DNA of 64,000 nucleotides, taken from positions 62,001-126,000 of the forward strand of contig CACSJR010000009.1 in assembly GCA_902706235.1 (NCBI GenBank). Reading direction: 5' to 3'. A program made the translations under genes and the position numbers. Below are positions 29,461-39,462 of this stretch, piece by piece. This DNA comes from Citrobacter sp. 18056. Its GTDB lineage: Bacteria > Pseudomonadota > Gammaproteobacteria > Enterobacterales > Enterobacteriaceae. Every line of letters starts with the position of its first letter. Position 1 is the first letter of the stretch. Under the pieces are notes generated by a model. The model ran no database searches and had not been told where the DNA came from. It was given only the letters and a program-made list of their open reading frames with translations.

Positions 29461-30225
29461 ATGAAATTAAACAGCCGAGCGCAAACTGCACAAAACCTGC
29501 ACACTAATTCTCCCATCGTCCTCGTTCACGGCCTTTTCGGTAGCCTTGATAACCTCGGGATCCTCGCCCGGGATCTGGTTGTCGACCACAATATCCTGCA
29601 AGTCGATATGCGTAACCACGGCCTTTCCCCTCGCGATCCGGAGATGACCTACGCCGCAATGGCGCAGGATCTTGTCGATACGCTCGATGCCAACAGCATT
29701 GAGAAGGCGATTCTGATAGGCCATTCAATGGGCGGTAAAGCAGTGATGGCGTTTACGGCGCTCGCCCCTGAACGCGTTGAAAAACTGGTGGCAATTGATA
29801 TTGCTCCGGTAGCTTATCAGGTGCGCCGTCACGATGAGATTTTTGCCGCCATTAACGCCGTGACCGACGCGGGCGTGTCCAGCCGCCAGCAGGCTGCGGA
29901 AGTCATGCGTCAGAATATAGATGAAGAAGGCGTGATTCAGTTCCTGCTGAAGTCGTTCGTCGACGGCGCGTGGCGCTTCAACGTGCCAGCATTGTGGGAT
30001 CAATACCCACATATCGTTGGCTGGGAACCGATTCCTGCCTGGGACCACCCTGCTCTGTTTATCCCTGGCGGAAATTCGCCTTACGTCACCACGGAGTATC
30101 GCGAGGCGTTATTGGCACAGTTCCCGCAGGCCCGCGCGCATGTGATCGCGGGTGCCGGACACTGGGTTCACGCAGAAAAACCGGATGCGGTGCTGCGTGC
30201 GATTCGCCGTTATCTGGCAGAATGA
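29461..30225 (+). CDS. ybfF: Esterase YbfF (alpha/beta hydrolase)
   Basis: Cytoplasmic alpha/beta hydrolase, 254 residues as in E. coli, shown there to hydrolyse acyl-CoA and short esters. The nucleophile is Ser89 in GHSMGG; the oxyanion region is LVHGLFGS near the N-terminus, and the catalytic His is in AGAGHWVHAE near the C-terminus. It is divergent from seqA with a 173-base gap, and ybfE follows 131 bases later. Confidence 0.95.
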   Translation: MKLNSRAQTAQNLHTNSPIVLVHGLFGSLDNLGILARDLVVDHNILQVDMRNHGLSPRDPEMTYAAMAQDLVDTLDANSIEKAILIGHSMGGKAVMAFTALAPERVEKLVAIDIAPVAYQVRRHDEIFAAINAVTDAGVSSRQQAAEVMRQNIDEEGVIQFLLKSFVDGAWRFNVPALWDQYPHIVGWEPIPAWDHPALFIPGGNSPYVTTEYREALLAQFPQARAHVIAGAGHWVHAEKPDAVLRAIRRYLAE

Positions 30226-30356
30226 TTAAAATCCGAGCAAGCAAGCGCCATTGTGCCTCCCGGCGTTGGCGTGCGGGTTTCGCTGATGTATGATTGCGCG
30301 CTATCTGCGCCGGGCCTGTCGTCTGGCGGCTTGTTTCCCCGAAGTCACTCTGAATC

Positions 30357-30650
30357 ATGGCAAAAGAACAAACGGACCGAACGACATTAGATTTGTTCGC
30401 AAATGAGCGTCGCCCGGGAAGGCCGAAAACCAATCCGCTCTCGCGCGACGAACAATTACGCATTAATAAGCGTAATCAGCTTAAACGCGACAAAAGCAAC
30501 GGTCTCAAACGCGTTGAGTTGAAGCTCAATAACGATGCCGTGGATGCGCTTAATGAACTGGCTGACGCCAGAAATATGAGCCGCAGCGAGCTTATCGAAG
30601 AGATATTGTTGCAACAACTGGCTGCATTACACGGCCAGGAACTTGTCTGA
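30357..30650 (+). CDS. ybfE: LexA-regulated protein YbfE
   Basis: Small basic protein, 97 residues as in E. coli YbfE, with a ribbon-helix-helix-like C-terminal half (VELKLNNDAVDALNELADARNMSRSELIEEILLQQL, here split over about 53-88), so possibly DNA-binding. In E. coli it belongs to the LexA regulon. I do not see a clear CTG-N10-CAG LexA box in the 131 bases upstream, so SOS control is uncertain here. The function is otherwise unknown. fldA follows on the same strand. Confidence 0.92.
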   Translation: MAKEQTDRTTLDLFANERRPGRPKTNPLSRDEQLRINKRNQLKRDKSNGLKRVELKLNNDAVDALNELADARNMSRSELIEEILLQQLAALHGQELV

Positions 30651-30799
30651 AAATACGGCAAAAAATCACTTTCATTTAGCAGAGAGTGCAGTACGGCGCG
30701 ATTGCAGTTTCCGCGCACTTCTCCTCCTGCTATCATTGCCTTTATCTGTGGGCAACATTCCACCATCATTTCAATACGTTTCAAGAGGTTATTTTACTC

Positions 30800-31330
30800 A
30801 TGGCAATCACAGGTATTTTTTTCGGCAGCGACACCGGTAACACCGAAAATATCGCGAAGATGATCCAGAAGCAGCTTGGCAAAGACGTTGCCGAGGTGCA
30901 TGACATTGCCAAGAGCAGTAAAGAAGATCTCGAAGGTTTCGATATTCTGCTGCTGGGTATCCCGACCTGGTACTACGGTGAAGCACAGTGTGACTGGGAC
31001 GACTTCTTCCCGACGCTGGAAGAGGTAGACTTCAACGGTAAGCTGGTCGCACTGTTTGGCTGTGGCGATCAGGAAGATTACGCAGAATATTTCTGTGATG
31101 CGTTGGGTACCATCCGCGACATCATCGAACCGCGCGGCGCAACTATCGTTGGTCACTGGCCGACCGAAGGCTACCATTTCGAAGCCTCTAAAGGTCTGGC
31201 TGATGACGCCCACTTTGTGGGTCTGGCCATTGACGAAGATCGCCAGCCGGAGCTGACCGCTGAGCGTGTCGAAAAATGGGTGAAACAAATCTCCGAAGAG
31301 CTGCACCTCGAAGAGATCAAGAACGCCTAA
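30800..31330 (+). CDS. fldA: Flavodoxin 1
   Basis: FMN-binding electron carrier, 176 residues as in E. coli. It feeds electrons to enzymes such as methionine synthase, IspG/IspH and ribonucleotide reductase activase. The phosphate-binding loop [13 protein letters not shown] is at residues 9-21, with long-chain flavodoxin segments [14 protein letters not shown] and [14 protein letters not shown] start at MAITGIFF after AAGAGGT; longer upstream readings have no support. fur lies downstream and can be co-transcribed, as in E. coli. Confidence 0.97.
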   Translation: MAITGIFFGSDTGNTENIAKMIQKQLGKDVAEVHDIAKSSKEDLEGFDILLLGIPTWYYGEAQCDWDDFFPTLEEVDFNGKLVALFGCGDQEDYAEYFCDALGTIRDIIEPRGATIVGHWPTEGYHFEASKGLADDAHFVGLAIDEDRQPELTAERVEKWVKQISEELHLEEIKNA

Positions 31331-31338
31331 TGATTTAG

Positions 31339-31366
31339 TACGGTGCAGCATTCGTACTGCGCCGTA
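31339..31366 (+). terminator. Hairpin after fldA (no U-run)
   Basis: TACGGTGCAG pairs with CTGCGCCGTA (one G-T pair) around an 8-base loop. Without a U-tract it should be leaky, consistent with read-through from fldA into fur. Confidence 0.5.
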
Positions 31367-31647
31367 TTAGCGATAAGTTGTGTTAAATTAATAGATAAAA
31401 GCAATCAAATTAATCGCTACAAATTTTTAACTTTTGAGCACATATCTGTACAATGTCACCTGTTTTGACGAGGTCGGATGTTTCGCTTTGCAGATGATGC
31501 CTCGTTTTTGAAAAGCATACTTTGCTCAGGGTTTACGGTTCCCATTTAGGGCAGGCAGTCCTATAATGAGACGCATTATCCTGAATTCATTCTTAGTAAT
31601 ACTTCCTCATAGGGAAGTGTATCGCCTAGCAACAGGACTGATTCCGC
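31367..31647 (+). promoter_or_regulatory. fur leader and promoter region
   Basis: The stretch between fldA and fur holds AT-rich promoter DNA, a TATAAT at 31562-31567 likely to be a fur -10, and the small reading frame uof. No perfect -35 is seen at the ideal distance. Confidence 0.55.
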
Positions 31648-31655
31648 ATGACTGA
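31566..31655 (+). CDS. uof: Upstream ORF of fur (Uof)
   Basis: An ORF of 29 codons beginning MRRIIL and ending IPHD, whose TGA lies just inside fur (stop at 31653-31655, fur ATG at 31648). In E. coli the translation of uof couples to fur, and RyhB represses fur indirectly through uof. The ATG used here overlaps the TATAAT hexamer, so only transcripts started further upstream could carry it. The exact start is uncertain. Confidence 0.7.
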   Translation: MRRIILNSFLVILPHREVYRLATGLIPHD

Positions 31656-32100
31656 CAACAATACCGCATTAAAGAAGGCAGGCCTGAAAGTCACGCTTCC
31701 TCGTTTGAAAATTCTGGAAGTGCTTCAGGAGCCGGACAATCACCATGTCAGTGCGGAAGACCTTTATAAACGCCTCATTGATATGGGCGAAGAAATTGGT
31801 CTGGCAACGGTTTATCGCGTTCTGAACCAGTTCGACGATGCCGGCATTGTCACCCGCCACAACTTCGAAGGCGGCAAGTCTGTTTTCGAACTGACTCAGC
31901 AGCATCATCACGATCACTTAATCTGCCTCGACTGCGGCAAGGTTATTGAGTTCAGCGATGACTCTATCGAAGCGCGTCAGCGTGAAATCGCCACTCGACA
32001 TGGCATTCGTCTGACCAACCATAGCCTTTATCTTTACGGCCACTGCGCAGAAGGCGACTGCCGTGAAGATGAACACGCACACGACGCCGCTGAGAAATAA
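31648..32100 (+). CDS. fur: Ferric uptake regulator
   Basis: Fe(II)-dependent repressor of iron uptake, 150 residues (148 in E. coli). The winged-helix N-terminal domain covers about 1-80. The metal-binding C-terminal domain has the HHHDH cluster (86-90) and zinc ligands Cys93 and Cys96 in CLDCG. A second pair, Cys133 and Cys138, lies near the histidine-rich tail. It is preceded by uof and followed by an intrinsic terminator. Confidence 0.98.
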   Translation: MTDNNTALKKAGLKVTLPRLKILEVLQEPDNHHVSAEDLYKRLIDMGEEIGLATVYRVLNQFDDAGIVTRHNFEGGKSVFELTQQHHHDHLICLDCGKVIEFSDDSIEARQREIATRHGIRLTNHSLYLYGHCAEGDCREDEHAHDAAEK

Positions 32101-32120
32101 TCAGCGTTCGCTCAAAAGCA

Positions 32121-32151
32121 AAAAGCCAACCTCGCGGTTGGCTTTTTTTTG
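32121..32151 (+). terminator. fur terminator
   Basis: AAAGCCAACC, loop TCGC, GGTTGGCTTT followed by more T. A strong intrinsic terminator that may work on both strands for fur and chiQ. Confidence 0.93.
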
Positions 32152-32191
32152 GCATAAATTTCAGGCAATCACAGAGGCCGATAGTTGAGGG

Positions 32192-32539
32192 TTATGGCTT
32201 TGTGGTTGTGGTCGTCGTGTTGTTGTTACGAATTTCCTTCCAAATCTGGTCACAGCGGGCTTTCACCGCCTGATCGTTGCCAGTACGCGTTGCCTGGATG
32301 CACTGTTGATAATCCAGAACCCGCACGCTTTCCTGATTGGCAAACTGCTGATGTGACTTCTCGGTTTTCAGTACGTCCAGTACATTCTGACACGCCTGAA
32401 TTTTATCCGGGTTGCCTTCAGCGGTATTAATACAAGCGCTGTACGCCTCTTTGAGCTTGTTATCTTCCTGTGGCGCCTGGGGTTGCGCGCATGCGACAAG
32501 TCCGGATGCCATCATCGCGATGAGAATCAATTTTTTCAT
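32192..32539 (-). CDS. chiQ: Chitosugar-induced lipoprotein ChiQ
   Basis: Small outer-membrane lipoprotein, 115 residues (E. coli YbfN about 108). The lipobox LVAC places the lipidated Cys at residue 17 after a signal peptide MKKLILIAMMASG. The mature part is helical and charged, with cysteines that could pair. It follows chiP by 49 bases on the same strand and is silenced with it by the ChiX small RNA in E. coli. The molecular role is unknown. Confidence 0.9.
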   Translation of the reverse strand: MKKLILIAMMASGLVACAQPQAPQEDNKLKEAYSACINTAEGNPDKIQACQNVLDVLKTEKSHQQFANQESVRVLDYQQCIQATRTGNDQAVKARCDQIWKEIRNNNTTTTTTKP

Positions 32540-32588
32540 GATACGGCCTCATAGGCGCGCGGCGACGTTAACGCTGCCGCGCGACTTG

Positions 32589-34001
32589 TCAGAAAATGGT
32601 GAACGGGGCGATAACGATGAATTTCACGTCACGCTCATCCTGGAAGATGTTGCCGTAACCCCCGCCATAGCTCGGGATGTCGGAGTGGTTGTCGTATTGA
32701 GTAAAGTGCAGCTTGAACAGCGTGCCTTTCGCTCGCCCTTCCTGAACGGTGTACATCGCATCGAGGCTGTAAGCTGACTCTTTAATTTTATTCGAGGAGA
32801 TATCTTCGCGCTGACCTGCGCTATTGATAAGCCAGTCAGACGGTTTGGCATCCCAGGCATAAACATAAGACGCGCCCACAGCCCAGCCCGGCATATCCCA
32901 GTTTTTCAGATCATACATACCGCCAAAGAACACCGCTTTTTCGCCATTGGCGTTGAAATCTGAGCGGTTATCCCACCAGATATCCAGTCGGCCGTTGGAA
33001 GACGCATAGGTTGGGGTCATACGCTGAAGGAAGTAACCCTGTTGCCCTTCCGCTTTTACCCATGTTCCTTCGAGACGCAGGTCAACAACGTCGCCCACTT
33101 TATAACCGAGGGTCAGGGCCTGTAACCACGCAGTACCGTCATAGATATCGTTGATAGTGTTGCTACTGACGGTGTCACGCGCACCGTAGAACTGGTAGCT
33201 GGTCGAGAGTGGCGCCCCGGCAACATCAAATTTATAGCTGGCTTTGGCGAAGTACTGATCCATAAAGCCTTCTGCCTGACCAAATGCGGCTTCGAGCACC
33301 AGGTCATTTTTGAAGTCGTATTTAGCACCGATGGAGTGCAGGTACTCCACTTTGGTTTTCTTGTCGTTCTGATAGAAATGGTCAGTTTCGAGGTGCCATG
33401 GCGCTTTGTACTCGTTGGTCCACATATACGAGAAGCTCAACGCACCGGCATCGCCGTAATCAAAGTTTGCCCCGGCTTCAGCACCCTGATAAGTACCAGG
33501 CATAAAGCTCCAGTGCGGTGCTAACAAAGTCTGGCCAGTAGGTTGAATATAACCTGCACGCGCCCAGGTCGGCCCCAGTTTAAATTTCGCGGCGGCTTTA
33601 TACAGGCTGATCCCGCTCTTATCGCCAGACCAGTCTTCGTCATAGCCTTTGTTAACAGAGGAGAACGCGATTTCGTTTGGGTGACCGCTTTCGGCGGATT
33701 CAGCCATTTCGATTGCGGTGAAGGCCGCAATATCCAGGCCGATAAAATCTGCAGCATAACCCGACTGGAAGTCGAGGTTGGCGTTCCAGGTGGAGTGAGA
33801 AAGGTTGGTTTTGTACTTATCGCCGTCGGTTACATCTTTACGGTCACGCTCACGCTGCCAATAATAGATGCCGCCGGTTAAGGTTGAATCGTCTACGAAT
33901 CCTGCTGCACTGGCTTGCGGAACTGCAATCCAGCCCGACATTGCGGTGACCCCGGCAATAGCCAGCGCCAGCGTACTACGTTTGCCACTGAACGTACGCA
34001 T
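32589..34001 (-). CDS. chiP: Chitoporin ChiP
   Basis: OprD-family outer-membrane porin for chitooligosaccharides, 470 residues (468 in E. coli). A signal peptide covers about residues 1-29 ([17 protein letters not shown]...PQASAA). The rest has the alternating pattern of beta strands and ends in F (TIF), typical of porins. I start at MRTFSGKR after an AAAGAGGAT ribosome site; an upstream extension is unsupported. In E. coli ChiX blocks translation until chitosugars titrate it, and NagC also regulates the operon. Confidence 0.96.
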   Translation of the reverse strand: MRTFSGKRSTLALAIAGVTAMSGWIAVPQASAAGFVDDSTLTGGIYYWQRERDRKDVTDGDKYKTNLSHSTWNANLDFQSGYAADFIGLDIAAFTAIEMAESAESGHPNEIAFSSVNKGYDEDWSGDKSGISLYKAAAKFKLGPTWARAGYIQPTGQTLLAPHWSFMPGTYQGAEAGANFDYGDAGALSFSYMWTNEYKAPWHLETDHFYQNDKKTKVEYLHSIGAKYDFKNDLVLEAAFGQAEGFMDQYFAKASYKFDVAGAPLSTSYQFYGARDTVSSNTINDIYDGTAWLQALTLGYKVGDVVDLRLEGTWVKAEGQQGYFLQRMTPTYASSNGRLDIWWDNRSDFNANGEKAVFFGGMYDLKNWDMPGWAVGASYVYAWDAKPSDWLINSAGQREDISSNKIKESAYSLDAMYTVQEGRAKGTLFKLHFTQYDNHSDIPSYGGGYGNIFQDERDVKFIVIAPFTIF

Positions 34002-34350
34002 GTGTATATCCTCTTTGACTTTTAAAAACGCGTTCGCAAAGCGAACAACGATAAAAAATAAGTACTGCAAAAAAGTAGCGAGGCAGAAAAGTCCTAACGC
34101 TATGCATGTAGACTATTTTTCGCGACGCGAATTATCAATCCTTTTTCCGCACAAAAACGCAAGATTATGACAGGGCGCACATATTTAATTGCGTTTTGTT
34201 ACATATGCACGTTTCAGCATGAAGCCACGAGAACCGCTAATAGCAGGGGATTCTAAAAAAGAAGGGAAAAATGACTCTGAAAAATGTAACAAGACCGGGG
34301 CGCTGTTTCATGAATGAAAATGATATTATTTCGCATCACAAAAATGACAT
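34002..34350. promoter_or_regulatory. chiP upstream region
   Basis: About 350 bases without a gene between chiP and the glnS terminator, AT-rich. TATTATTTCGCATC and the following AAAAAT (about 34322-34346) are reminiscent of a NagC operator, but the match is imperfect. No promoter pair is assigned with confidence. Confidence 0.35.
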
Positions 34351-34382
34351 AAAAAAAGCGCCGCATTGCGCGACGCTTTTTA
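34351..34382 (-). terminator. glnS terminator
   Basis: On the reverse strand AGCGTCGC pairs with GCGGCGCT around a short GCAAU loop, with one mismatch, and is followed by seven T. It ends 20 bases after glnS. Confidence 0.88.
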
Positions 34383-34401
34383 CTTTTAGCAGAAGCGAAA
34401 C

Positions 34402-36069
34402 TTATTCGCCCGCTTTTGCCCAGGTATCACGCAGGCCAACGGTACGGTTAAATACCAGCTTATCTGCGGTGCTGTAGCGGCTGTCGAGACAGAAGTAACC
34501 TTCACGTTCGAACTGGTGCGCTTTACCCTCTTGTGCGGCTTTGAGCGACGGCTCAGCATAGCCCTGCTTGATAACCAGTGATTCCTGGTTAATGACAGAC
34601 AGGAAATCTTCCGCCGCGCCCGGGTTTGGTACGCTGAACAGACGATCGTACAGGCGAATCTCAACTGGCAGCGCGTGGTGTGCGCTTACCCAATGGATAA
34701 CGCCTTTCACTTTACGGCCATCAGCCGGATCTTTGCTCAGGGTTTCCGCATCGTAAGTACAGAAGATGGTGGTGATGTTACCTTCCGCATCTTTCTCTAC
34801 GCGCTCGGCTTTAATGACGTAGGCATTACGCAGACGCACTTCTTTACCCATCACCAGACGCTTGTACTGTTTGTTCGCTTCTTCACGGAAATCAGCACGA
34901 TCGATCCAGATCTCACCGCTGAACGGCACATCACGGCTGCCCATTTCTGGTTTGCTCGGGTGATTCGGCATGGTGACGATTTCGCTTTCGCCCAGCGGGT
35001 AGTTTTCGATAACCAGTTTAACCGGATCGATAACCGCCATCGCACGTGGCGCGTTTTCATTCAGATCTTCACGAATGCAGGATTCCAGAGAAGCGATTTC
35101 AATGGTGTTGTCCTGTTTGGTCACGCCAATGCGCTTGCAGAACTCGCGGATAGACGCGGCGGTGTAACCACGACGACGCAGACCGGAGATGGTCGGCATA
35201 CGCGGGTCATCCCAGGCTTCCACATGCTTGTCAGTCACCAGCAGGTTCAGCTTACGCTTGGACATTACGGTGTATTCCAGGTTCAGGCGAGAGAACTCGT
35301 ACTGACGCGGATGAACCGGGATGGAAATGTTGTCGAGCACCCAGTCATACAGACGACGGTTATCCTGGAATTCCAGCGTACACAGCGAGTGTGTAATGCC
35401 TTCCAGCGCATCGCTGATGCAGTGGGTGAAGTCATACATCGGGTAGATGCACCACTTGCTACCGGTCTGGTGGTGATCGGCAAATTTAATGCGATACAGC
35501 ACCGGGTCACGCATGACGATGAACGGAGACGCCATGTCGATTTTGGCACGCAAACAGGCTTTACCTTCTTCGAAACCACCCGCACGCATTTTTTCAAACA
35601 GCGCCAGGTTCTCTTCCACGCTGCGGTCGCGGTGCGGGCTATTTTTGCCCGGCTGCGTCAGGGTACCGCGATATTCTCGGATTTCATCTGCGGAGAGTTC
35701 GTCCACATACGCCAGACCTTTGTTGATAAGCTCAATCGCATACTGATGCAGCTTATCGAAGTAATCAGAGGAGTAGCAAATCTCGCCGGACCAGTGGAAA
35801 CCTAACCACTCAACGTCTTGCTTGATGGACTCAACGTATTCGATGTCTTCTTTCACCGGGTTGGTGTCATCGAAACGCAGGTTGCATTGGCCCTGGTAAT
35901 CCTGAGCAATGCCGAAGTTCAGGCAGATAGATTTTGCATGACCGATGTGCAAATACCCGTTCGGCTCAGGCGGAAAACGGGTATGAACGGTCGTGTGCTT
36001 ACCACTGGCCAGATCTTCATCAATAATCTGGCGAATAAAGTTAGTCGGGCGGGCTTCTGCCTCACTCAT
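34402..36069 (-). CDS. glnS: Glutaminyl-tRNA synthetase
   Basis: Class Ic synthetase that charges tRNA-Gln, 555 residues (E. coli 554). The catalytic domain has HIGH as LHIGHAKS (within [12 protein letters not shown], about 34-45) and KMSKS as VMSKRKL (about 268-274). The C-terminal beta-barrels read the anticodon. Its substrate tRNAs are clustered about 9 kb downstream in the asnB-ubiF interval. It is monocistronic and reverse, followed by a terminator. Confidence 0.98.
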   Translation of the reverse strand: MSEAEARPTNFIRQIIDEDLASGKHTTVHTRFPPEPNGYLHIGHAKSICLNFGIAQDYQGQCNLRFDDTNPVKEDIEYVESIKQDVEWLGFHWSGEICYSSDYFDKLHQYAIELINKGLAYVDELSADEIREYRGTLTQPGKNSPHRDRSVEENLALFEKMRAGGFEEGKACLRAKIDMASPFIVMRDPVLYRIKFADHHQTGSKWCIYPMYDFTHCISDALEGITHSLCTLEFQDNRRLYDWVLDNISIPVHPRQYEFSRLNLEYTVMSKRKLNLLVTDKHVEAWDDPRMPTISGLRRRGYTAASIREFCKRIGVTKQDNTIEIASLESCIREDLNENAPRAMAVIDPVKLVIENYPLGESEIVTMPNHPSKPEMGSRDVPFSGEIWIDRADFREEANKQYKRLVMGKEVRLRNAYVIKAERVEKDAEGNITTIFCTYDAETLSKDPADGRKVKGVIHWVSAHHALPVEIRLYDRLFSVPNPGAAEDFLSVINQESLVIKQGYAEPSLKAAQEGKAHQFEREGYFCLDSRYSTADKLVFNRTVGLRDTWAKAGE

Positions 36070-36191
36070 CGCGGGTTCCTCAAGGCGTAAACAACATATA
36101 ACGGCGTATGATCTTATAAGCTGCGTGCGGAGACAACCCTTACTTAGAGAAAAAGCGCGGTTAGCTGTTGATCTGGGTTGTCTTGCCCCAT

Positions 36192-36223
36192 AAAAAAGCG
36201 GCGGAGGATAACCCCCCGCCGCT
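36192..36223 (-). terminator. nagE terminator
   Basis: On the reverse strand AGCGGCGG pairs with CCGCCGCT and is followed by six T. It ends nagE transcription before glnS. Confidence 0.9.
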
Positions 36224-36259
36224 AAGGCATATAAACTTTACAGCTATACTCAGGAACGA

Positions 36260-38281
36260 TTACTTGCCTTTAATCTCATACAGCGGTGTGACGCCTGCAA
36301 CAACCTGACCCTGCGCCTTGATAACCAGGCCGCTGAAGTCGTCGATGTTGCTGCAAACCACCGGGCTAATCATTGAGCGTGCGTTGGCGTTCAGGAAGTC
36401 CAGATCCATTTCCAGGACTGGCTGACCTGCAACCACTTCGGCACCCTCTTCCACCAGGCGAGTGAAGCCCTGGCCGTTCAGCGCAACGGTATCGATACCC
36501 ATGTGGACAACGATTTCCGCGCCATTCTCGGTTTCGAGACAGAACGCATGATTAGTATTGAAGATTTTAACGATGGTGCCTGCTGCCGGAGAAACCACCG
36601 TTTTTTCGGTTGGTTTCACTGCCACGCCGTCACCGACAGCTTTGCTAGCGAAGGCTTCATCAGGAACCTGCTCCAGCGCAACCACATCACCGGTCACTGG
36701 CGAAACCAGCGTGGCGATAGTCGCTGCGTTTGGCACCGCCTGCGGTTTTGCCGTTGCAGGTGCCACGACCGGAGTTGGCGCGGCTTCTGCCGCAGCGACC
36801 GGGCCGGTGGTTTTCATCGCGTTAGCGATTTTTTCTGCCACGAAGCCAACGATAATCTGCACGCTGGTTTTGTTCAGACGAATCACACCCGACGCACCCA
36901 GGCGTTTCGCCAGCGCTTCGTTAACCAGAGAGGAGTCTTTCACATTCAGACGCAGACGGGTGATACATGCATCAATCCCGGTCAGGTTGTCTGAGCCGCC
37001 AACGGCTGCAATGTACTGGCGAGCCAGTTCAGTTGCATCCTGCTCTTTATTACTGCTCACATTCACGTCCTGACCATCGGCTTCACTACCGGCAACAGCC
37101 AGTTCGCGACCCGGCGTCATCAGGTTGAATTTGAGGATAGTGAAACGGAACACCACATAGTAGATAACGAAGAACACCAGACCCTGAGGGATCAGCATCC
37201 ACCAGTGTGTCGCCAGCGGGTTACGCGAGGACAGCACCATATCCACCAGACCGGCGCTGAAGCCGAAGCCCGCAATCCAGTGCATGCTGGCAGCGATGAA
37301 CACGGAAATACCGGTCAACACAGCGTGGATGAAGTACAGAACCGGCGCCACGAACATGAAGGAGAATTCCAGAGGCTCGGTGATACCGGTGAAGAAGGCC
37401 GCGAATGCGCCCGCCATCATGATACCCAGCACTTTGGCCTTGTTTTCCGGACGAGCACAGTGGTAAATCGCCAATGCCGCACCTGGCAGACCGAACATCA
37501 TAATCGGGAAGAAGCCCGCCTGATAACGACCGGTGATACCCACAACCGCTTTGCCCGCTTCGATAGACTGCGCGCCGCCAAGGAAGTTAGGAATGTCGTT
37601 AATACCGGCAACGTCAAACCAGAATACGGAGTTCAACGCGTGGTGCAGACCCACTGGAATCAGCAGACGGTTGAAGAACGCGTACACGCCCGCACCGACA
37701 GAACCCAGTTTCTGGATATGTTCACCAAATGCCACCAAGCCGTCGAAGATAATCGGCCAGACATACATCAGAACGAAAGCAACCGCGATCATGACGAAAG
37801 ACGTCAGGATTGGCACCAGACGGCGACCGCTGAAGAACGACAGCGCTTTTGGCAGCTCAACGCCGCTGAAGCGGTTGTACAGTTCCGCAGAGATGATACC
37901 GACGAGGATACCAACGAACTGGTTACTGATTTTACCAAAGGCCGCTGGAACCTGGTCCAGTGGAATTTGTTGGATCATCGACACCGCTGCTGGTGAGCAG
38001 AGGGTTGTTAAAACGAGGAAACCGACAAAGCCGGTCAGTGCTGCTGCACCGTCTTTATCTTTGGACATACCGTAAGCCACACCAATCGCAAACAACACAG
38101 ACATGTTGTCGATGATTGCGGAGCCAGATTTAATGAAGAACGCGGCCAGTGCGTTAGATCCGCCCCAGCCCACCGGGTCAATCCAGTAGCCGACACCCAT
38201 CAGGATGGCTGCGGCAGGCAGCGTGGCCACTGGCACCATCAGTGCGCGGCCAACTTTTTGTAAATAACCTAGAACACTCAC
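36260..38281 (-). CDS. nagE: N-acetylglucosamine-specific PTS enzyme IICBA
   Basis: Imports and phosphorylates N-acetylglucosamine. The 673-residue protein has the order IIC (about 1-385, membrane), IIB (about 412-490, phosphorylated Cys439 in ACITRLRL) and IIA (about 523-673, phosphorylated His593 in VHMGIDTVAL). It is about 25 residues longer than E. coli NagE (648), mostly in an Ala/Pro/Val-rich linker at 493-522. It is divergent from nagB, with paired NagC operators and a CRP site between them. Confidence 0.97.
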   Translation of the reverse strand: MSVLGYLQKVGRALMVPVATLPAAAILMGVGYWIDPVGWGGSNALAAFFIKSGSAIIDNMSVLFAIGVAYGMSKDKDGAAALTGFVGFLVLTTLCSPAAVSMIQQIPLDQVPAAFGKISNQFVGILVGIISAELYNRFSGVELPKALSFFSGRRLVPILTSFVMIAVAFVLMYVWPIIFDGLVAFGEHIQKLGSVGAGVYAFFNRLLIPVGLHHALNSVFWFDVAGINDIPNFLGGAQSIEAGKAVVGITGRYQAGFFPIMMFGLPGAALAIYHCARPENKAKVLGIMMAGAFAAFFTGITEPLEFSFMFVAPVLYFIHAVLTGISVFIAASMHWIAGFGFSAGLVDMVLSSRNPLATHWWMLIPQGLVFFVIYYVVFRFTILKFNLMTPGRELAVAGSEADGQDVNVSSNKEQDATELARQYIAAVGGSDNLTGIDACITRLRLNVKDSSLVNEALAKRLGASGVIRLNKTSVQIIVGFVAEKIANAMKTTGPVAAAEAAPTPVVAPATAKPQAVPNAATIATLVSPVTGDVVALEQVPDEAFASKAVGDGVAVKPTEKTVVSPAAGTIVKIFNTNHAFCLETENGAEIVVHMGIDTVALNGQGFTRLVEEGAEVVAGQPVLEMDLDFLNANARSMISPVVCSNIDDFSGLVIKAQGQVVAGVTPLYEIKGK

Positions 38282-38394
38282 TTTTATTCCCCCTATGAGA
38301 CCCCGAGCCGACTTAGTTAAAGCCGTATATTTTTATTGTGTGACTATCTTGAAGCACAGCGATGTATCACTAGCTCCTATGAGTGTGTGGAAAA

Positions 38395-38415
38395 TTAATT
38401 CGCCTCGCAAATTAA
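38395..38415. promoter_or_regulatory. NagC operator, nagE side
   Basis: TTAATTCGCC and its near mirror CGCAAATTAA form an imperfect dyad (8 of 10 positions). It occupies the place of the nagE operator in E. coli. With the operator near nagB it would allow a NagC repression loop. Confidence 0.75.
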
Positions 38416-38427
38416 AAGCACCTTTTT

Positions 38428-38443
38428 TGTGACTTTTATCACC
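38428..38443. promoter_or_regulatory. CRP site, nagE-nagB intergenic
   Basis: TGTGA-CTTTTA-TCACC matches the CRP consensus at 9 of 10 positions, between the two NagC operators. It fits the shared CRP activation of both nag promoters in E. coli. Confidence 0.8.
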
Positions 38444-38487
38444 AAATATCGTCTTCACCCCCTCTTCATACTGGCTAACAGTGAAAA

Positions 38488-38511
38488 CTTATTTTATCAT
38501 TCGAAAAATCA
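38488..38511. promoter_or_regulatory. NagC operator, nagB side
   Basis: CTTATTTTATCATTCG followed by AAAAATC closely resembles the E. coli nagB operator. Its centre is about 95 bases from the nagE operator, a distance near nine helical turns that suits a repression loop. Confidence 0.75.
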
Positions 38512-38606
38512 GGACGGATTACCGCCTCTCGTTGCCAAACCAGGTTACTCTTAACAGAGATTCGGTACCAATCCGCCAACATTTATTTTAACTATTGAGG
38601 TGAACA

Positions 38607-39407
38607 ATGAGACTGATTCCCCTGGCGACAGCAGAACAAGTAGGCAAATGGGCCGCCCGTCATATCGTCAACCGCATCAATGCGTTCAAACCCACTGCGG
38701 ACCGTCCATTTGTTTTGGGGCTGCCAACCGGTGGTACACCGCTCACCGCCTATAAAGCTCTCGTAGAGATGCACAAAGCGGGCCAGGTTAGCTTCAAACA
38801 CGTTGTGACCTTCAACATGGATGAATATGTTGGTCTGGCAAAAGAGCACCCGGAAAGCTATCACAGCTTCATGCACCGCAATTTCTTCGATCACGTTGAT
38901 ATTCCGGCTGAAAACATTAACCTGCTGAATGGCAACGCGCCAGACATCGATGCAGAATGTCGTCAGTACGAAGAAAAAATCCGCTCTTACGGCAAAATTA
39001 ACCTGTTCATGGGTGGCGTAGGCAACGATGGCCACATCGCATTCAACGAACCGGCGTCTTCCCTCTCCTCACGTACCCGTATTAAAACCCTGACCCATGA
39101 CACCCGCGTGGCAAACTCCCGTTTCTTCGACGGTGACGTGACTCAGGTACCAAAATACGCACTGACCGTGGGCGTGGGCACGCTGCTGGACGCTGAAGAA
39201 GTGATGATTCTGGTGCTGGGCCATCAGAAAGCACAGGCGCTGCAGGCGGCCGTTGAAGGCAACGTGAACCACATGTGGACCATCAGCTGTCTGCAGTTGC
39301 ATCCGAAAGCAGTAATGGTGTGTGACGAGCCGTCCACCATGGAACTGAAAGTGAAGACGCTGAAGTACTTCAACGAATTAGAAGCCGAAAATATCAAAGG
39401 TCTGTAA
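38607..39407 (+). CDS. nagB: Glucosamine-6-phosphate deaminase
   Basis: Converts glucosamine 6-phosphate to fructose 6-phosphate and ammonia. The 266 residues equal E. coli NagB. Catalytic residues are Asp72 (NMDEYVGL), Asp141 and His143 (GNDGHIAF) and Glu148. The phosphate loop PTGGTPL is at about 40-46. First gene of nagBACD, induced when N-acetylglucosamine 6-phosphate releases NagC. Confidence 0.98.
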   Translation: MRLIPLATAEQVGKWAARHIVNRINAFKPTADRPFVLGLPTGGTPLTAYKALVEMHKAGQVSFKHVVTFNMDEYVGLAKEHPESYHSFMHRNFFDHVDIPAENINLLNGNAPDIDAECRQYEEKIRSYGKINLFMGGVGNDGHIAFNEPASSLSSRTRIKTLTHDTRVANSRFFDGDVTQVPKYALTVGVGTLLDAEEVMILVLGHQKAQALQAAVEGNVNHMWTISCLQLHPKAVMVCDEPSTMELKVKTLKYFNELEAENIKGL

Positions 39408-39415
39408 TTGAATCC

Positions 39416-39437
39416 CCGTCCCTTTTCGAAGGGGCGG
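39416..39437 (+). repeat. Hairpin between nagB and nagA
   Basis: CCGTCCC pairs with GGGGCGG around TTTTCGAA (one G-T pair). It probably protects the upstream nagB message, since nagA is transcribed through it. Confidence 0.5.
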
Positions 39438-39462
39438 ACGCATTTTTGACACCGGGGGTCGT

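Noticed and set aside
30226-30356. Search for a LexA box before ybfE
   Set aside because: No CTG-N10-CAG site is present in the interval, although E. coli ybfE is LexA-regulated.
34675-35805. A 376-codon open frame antisense to glnS
   Set aside because: A shadow of glnS codon bias; the translation is low in structure and matches no family that I know.
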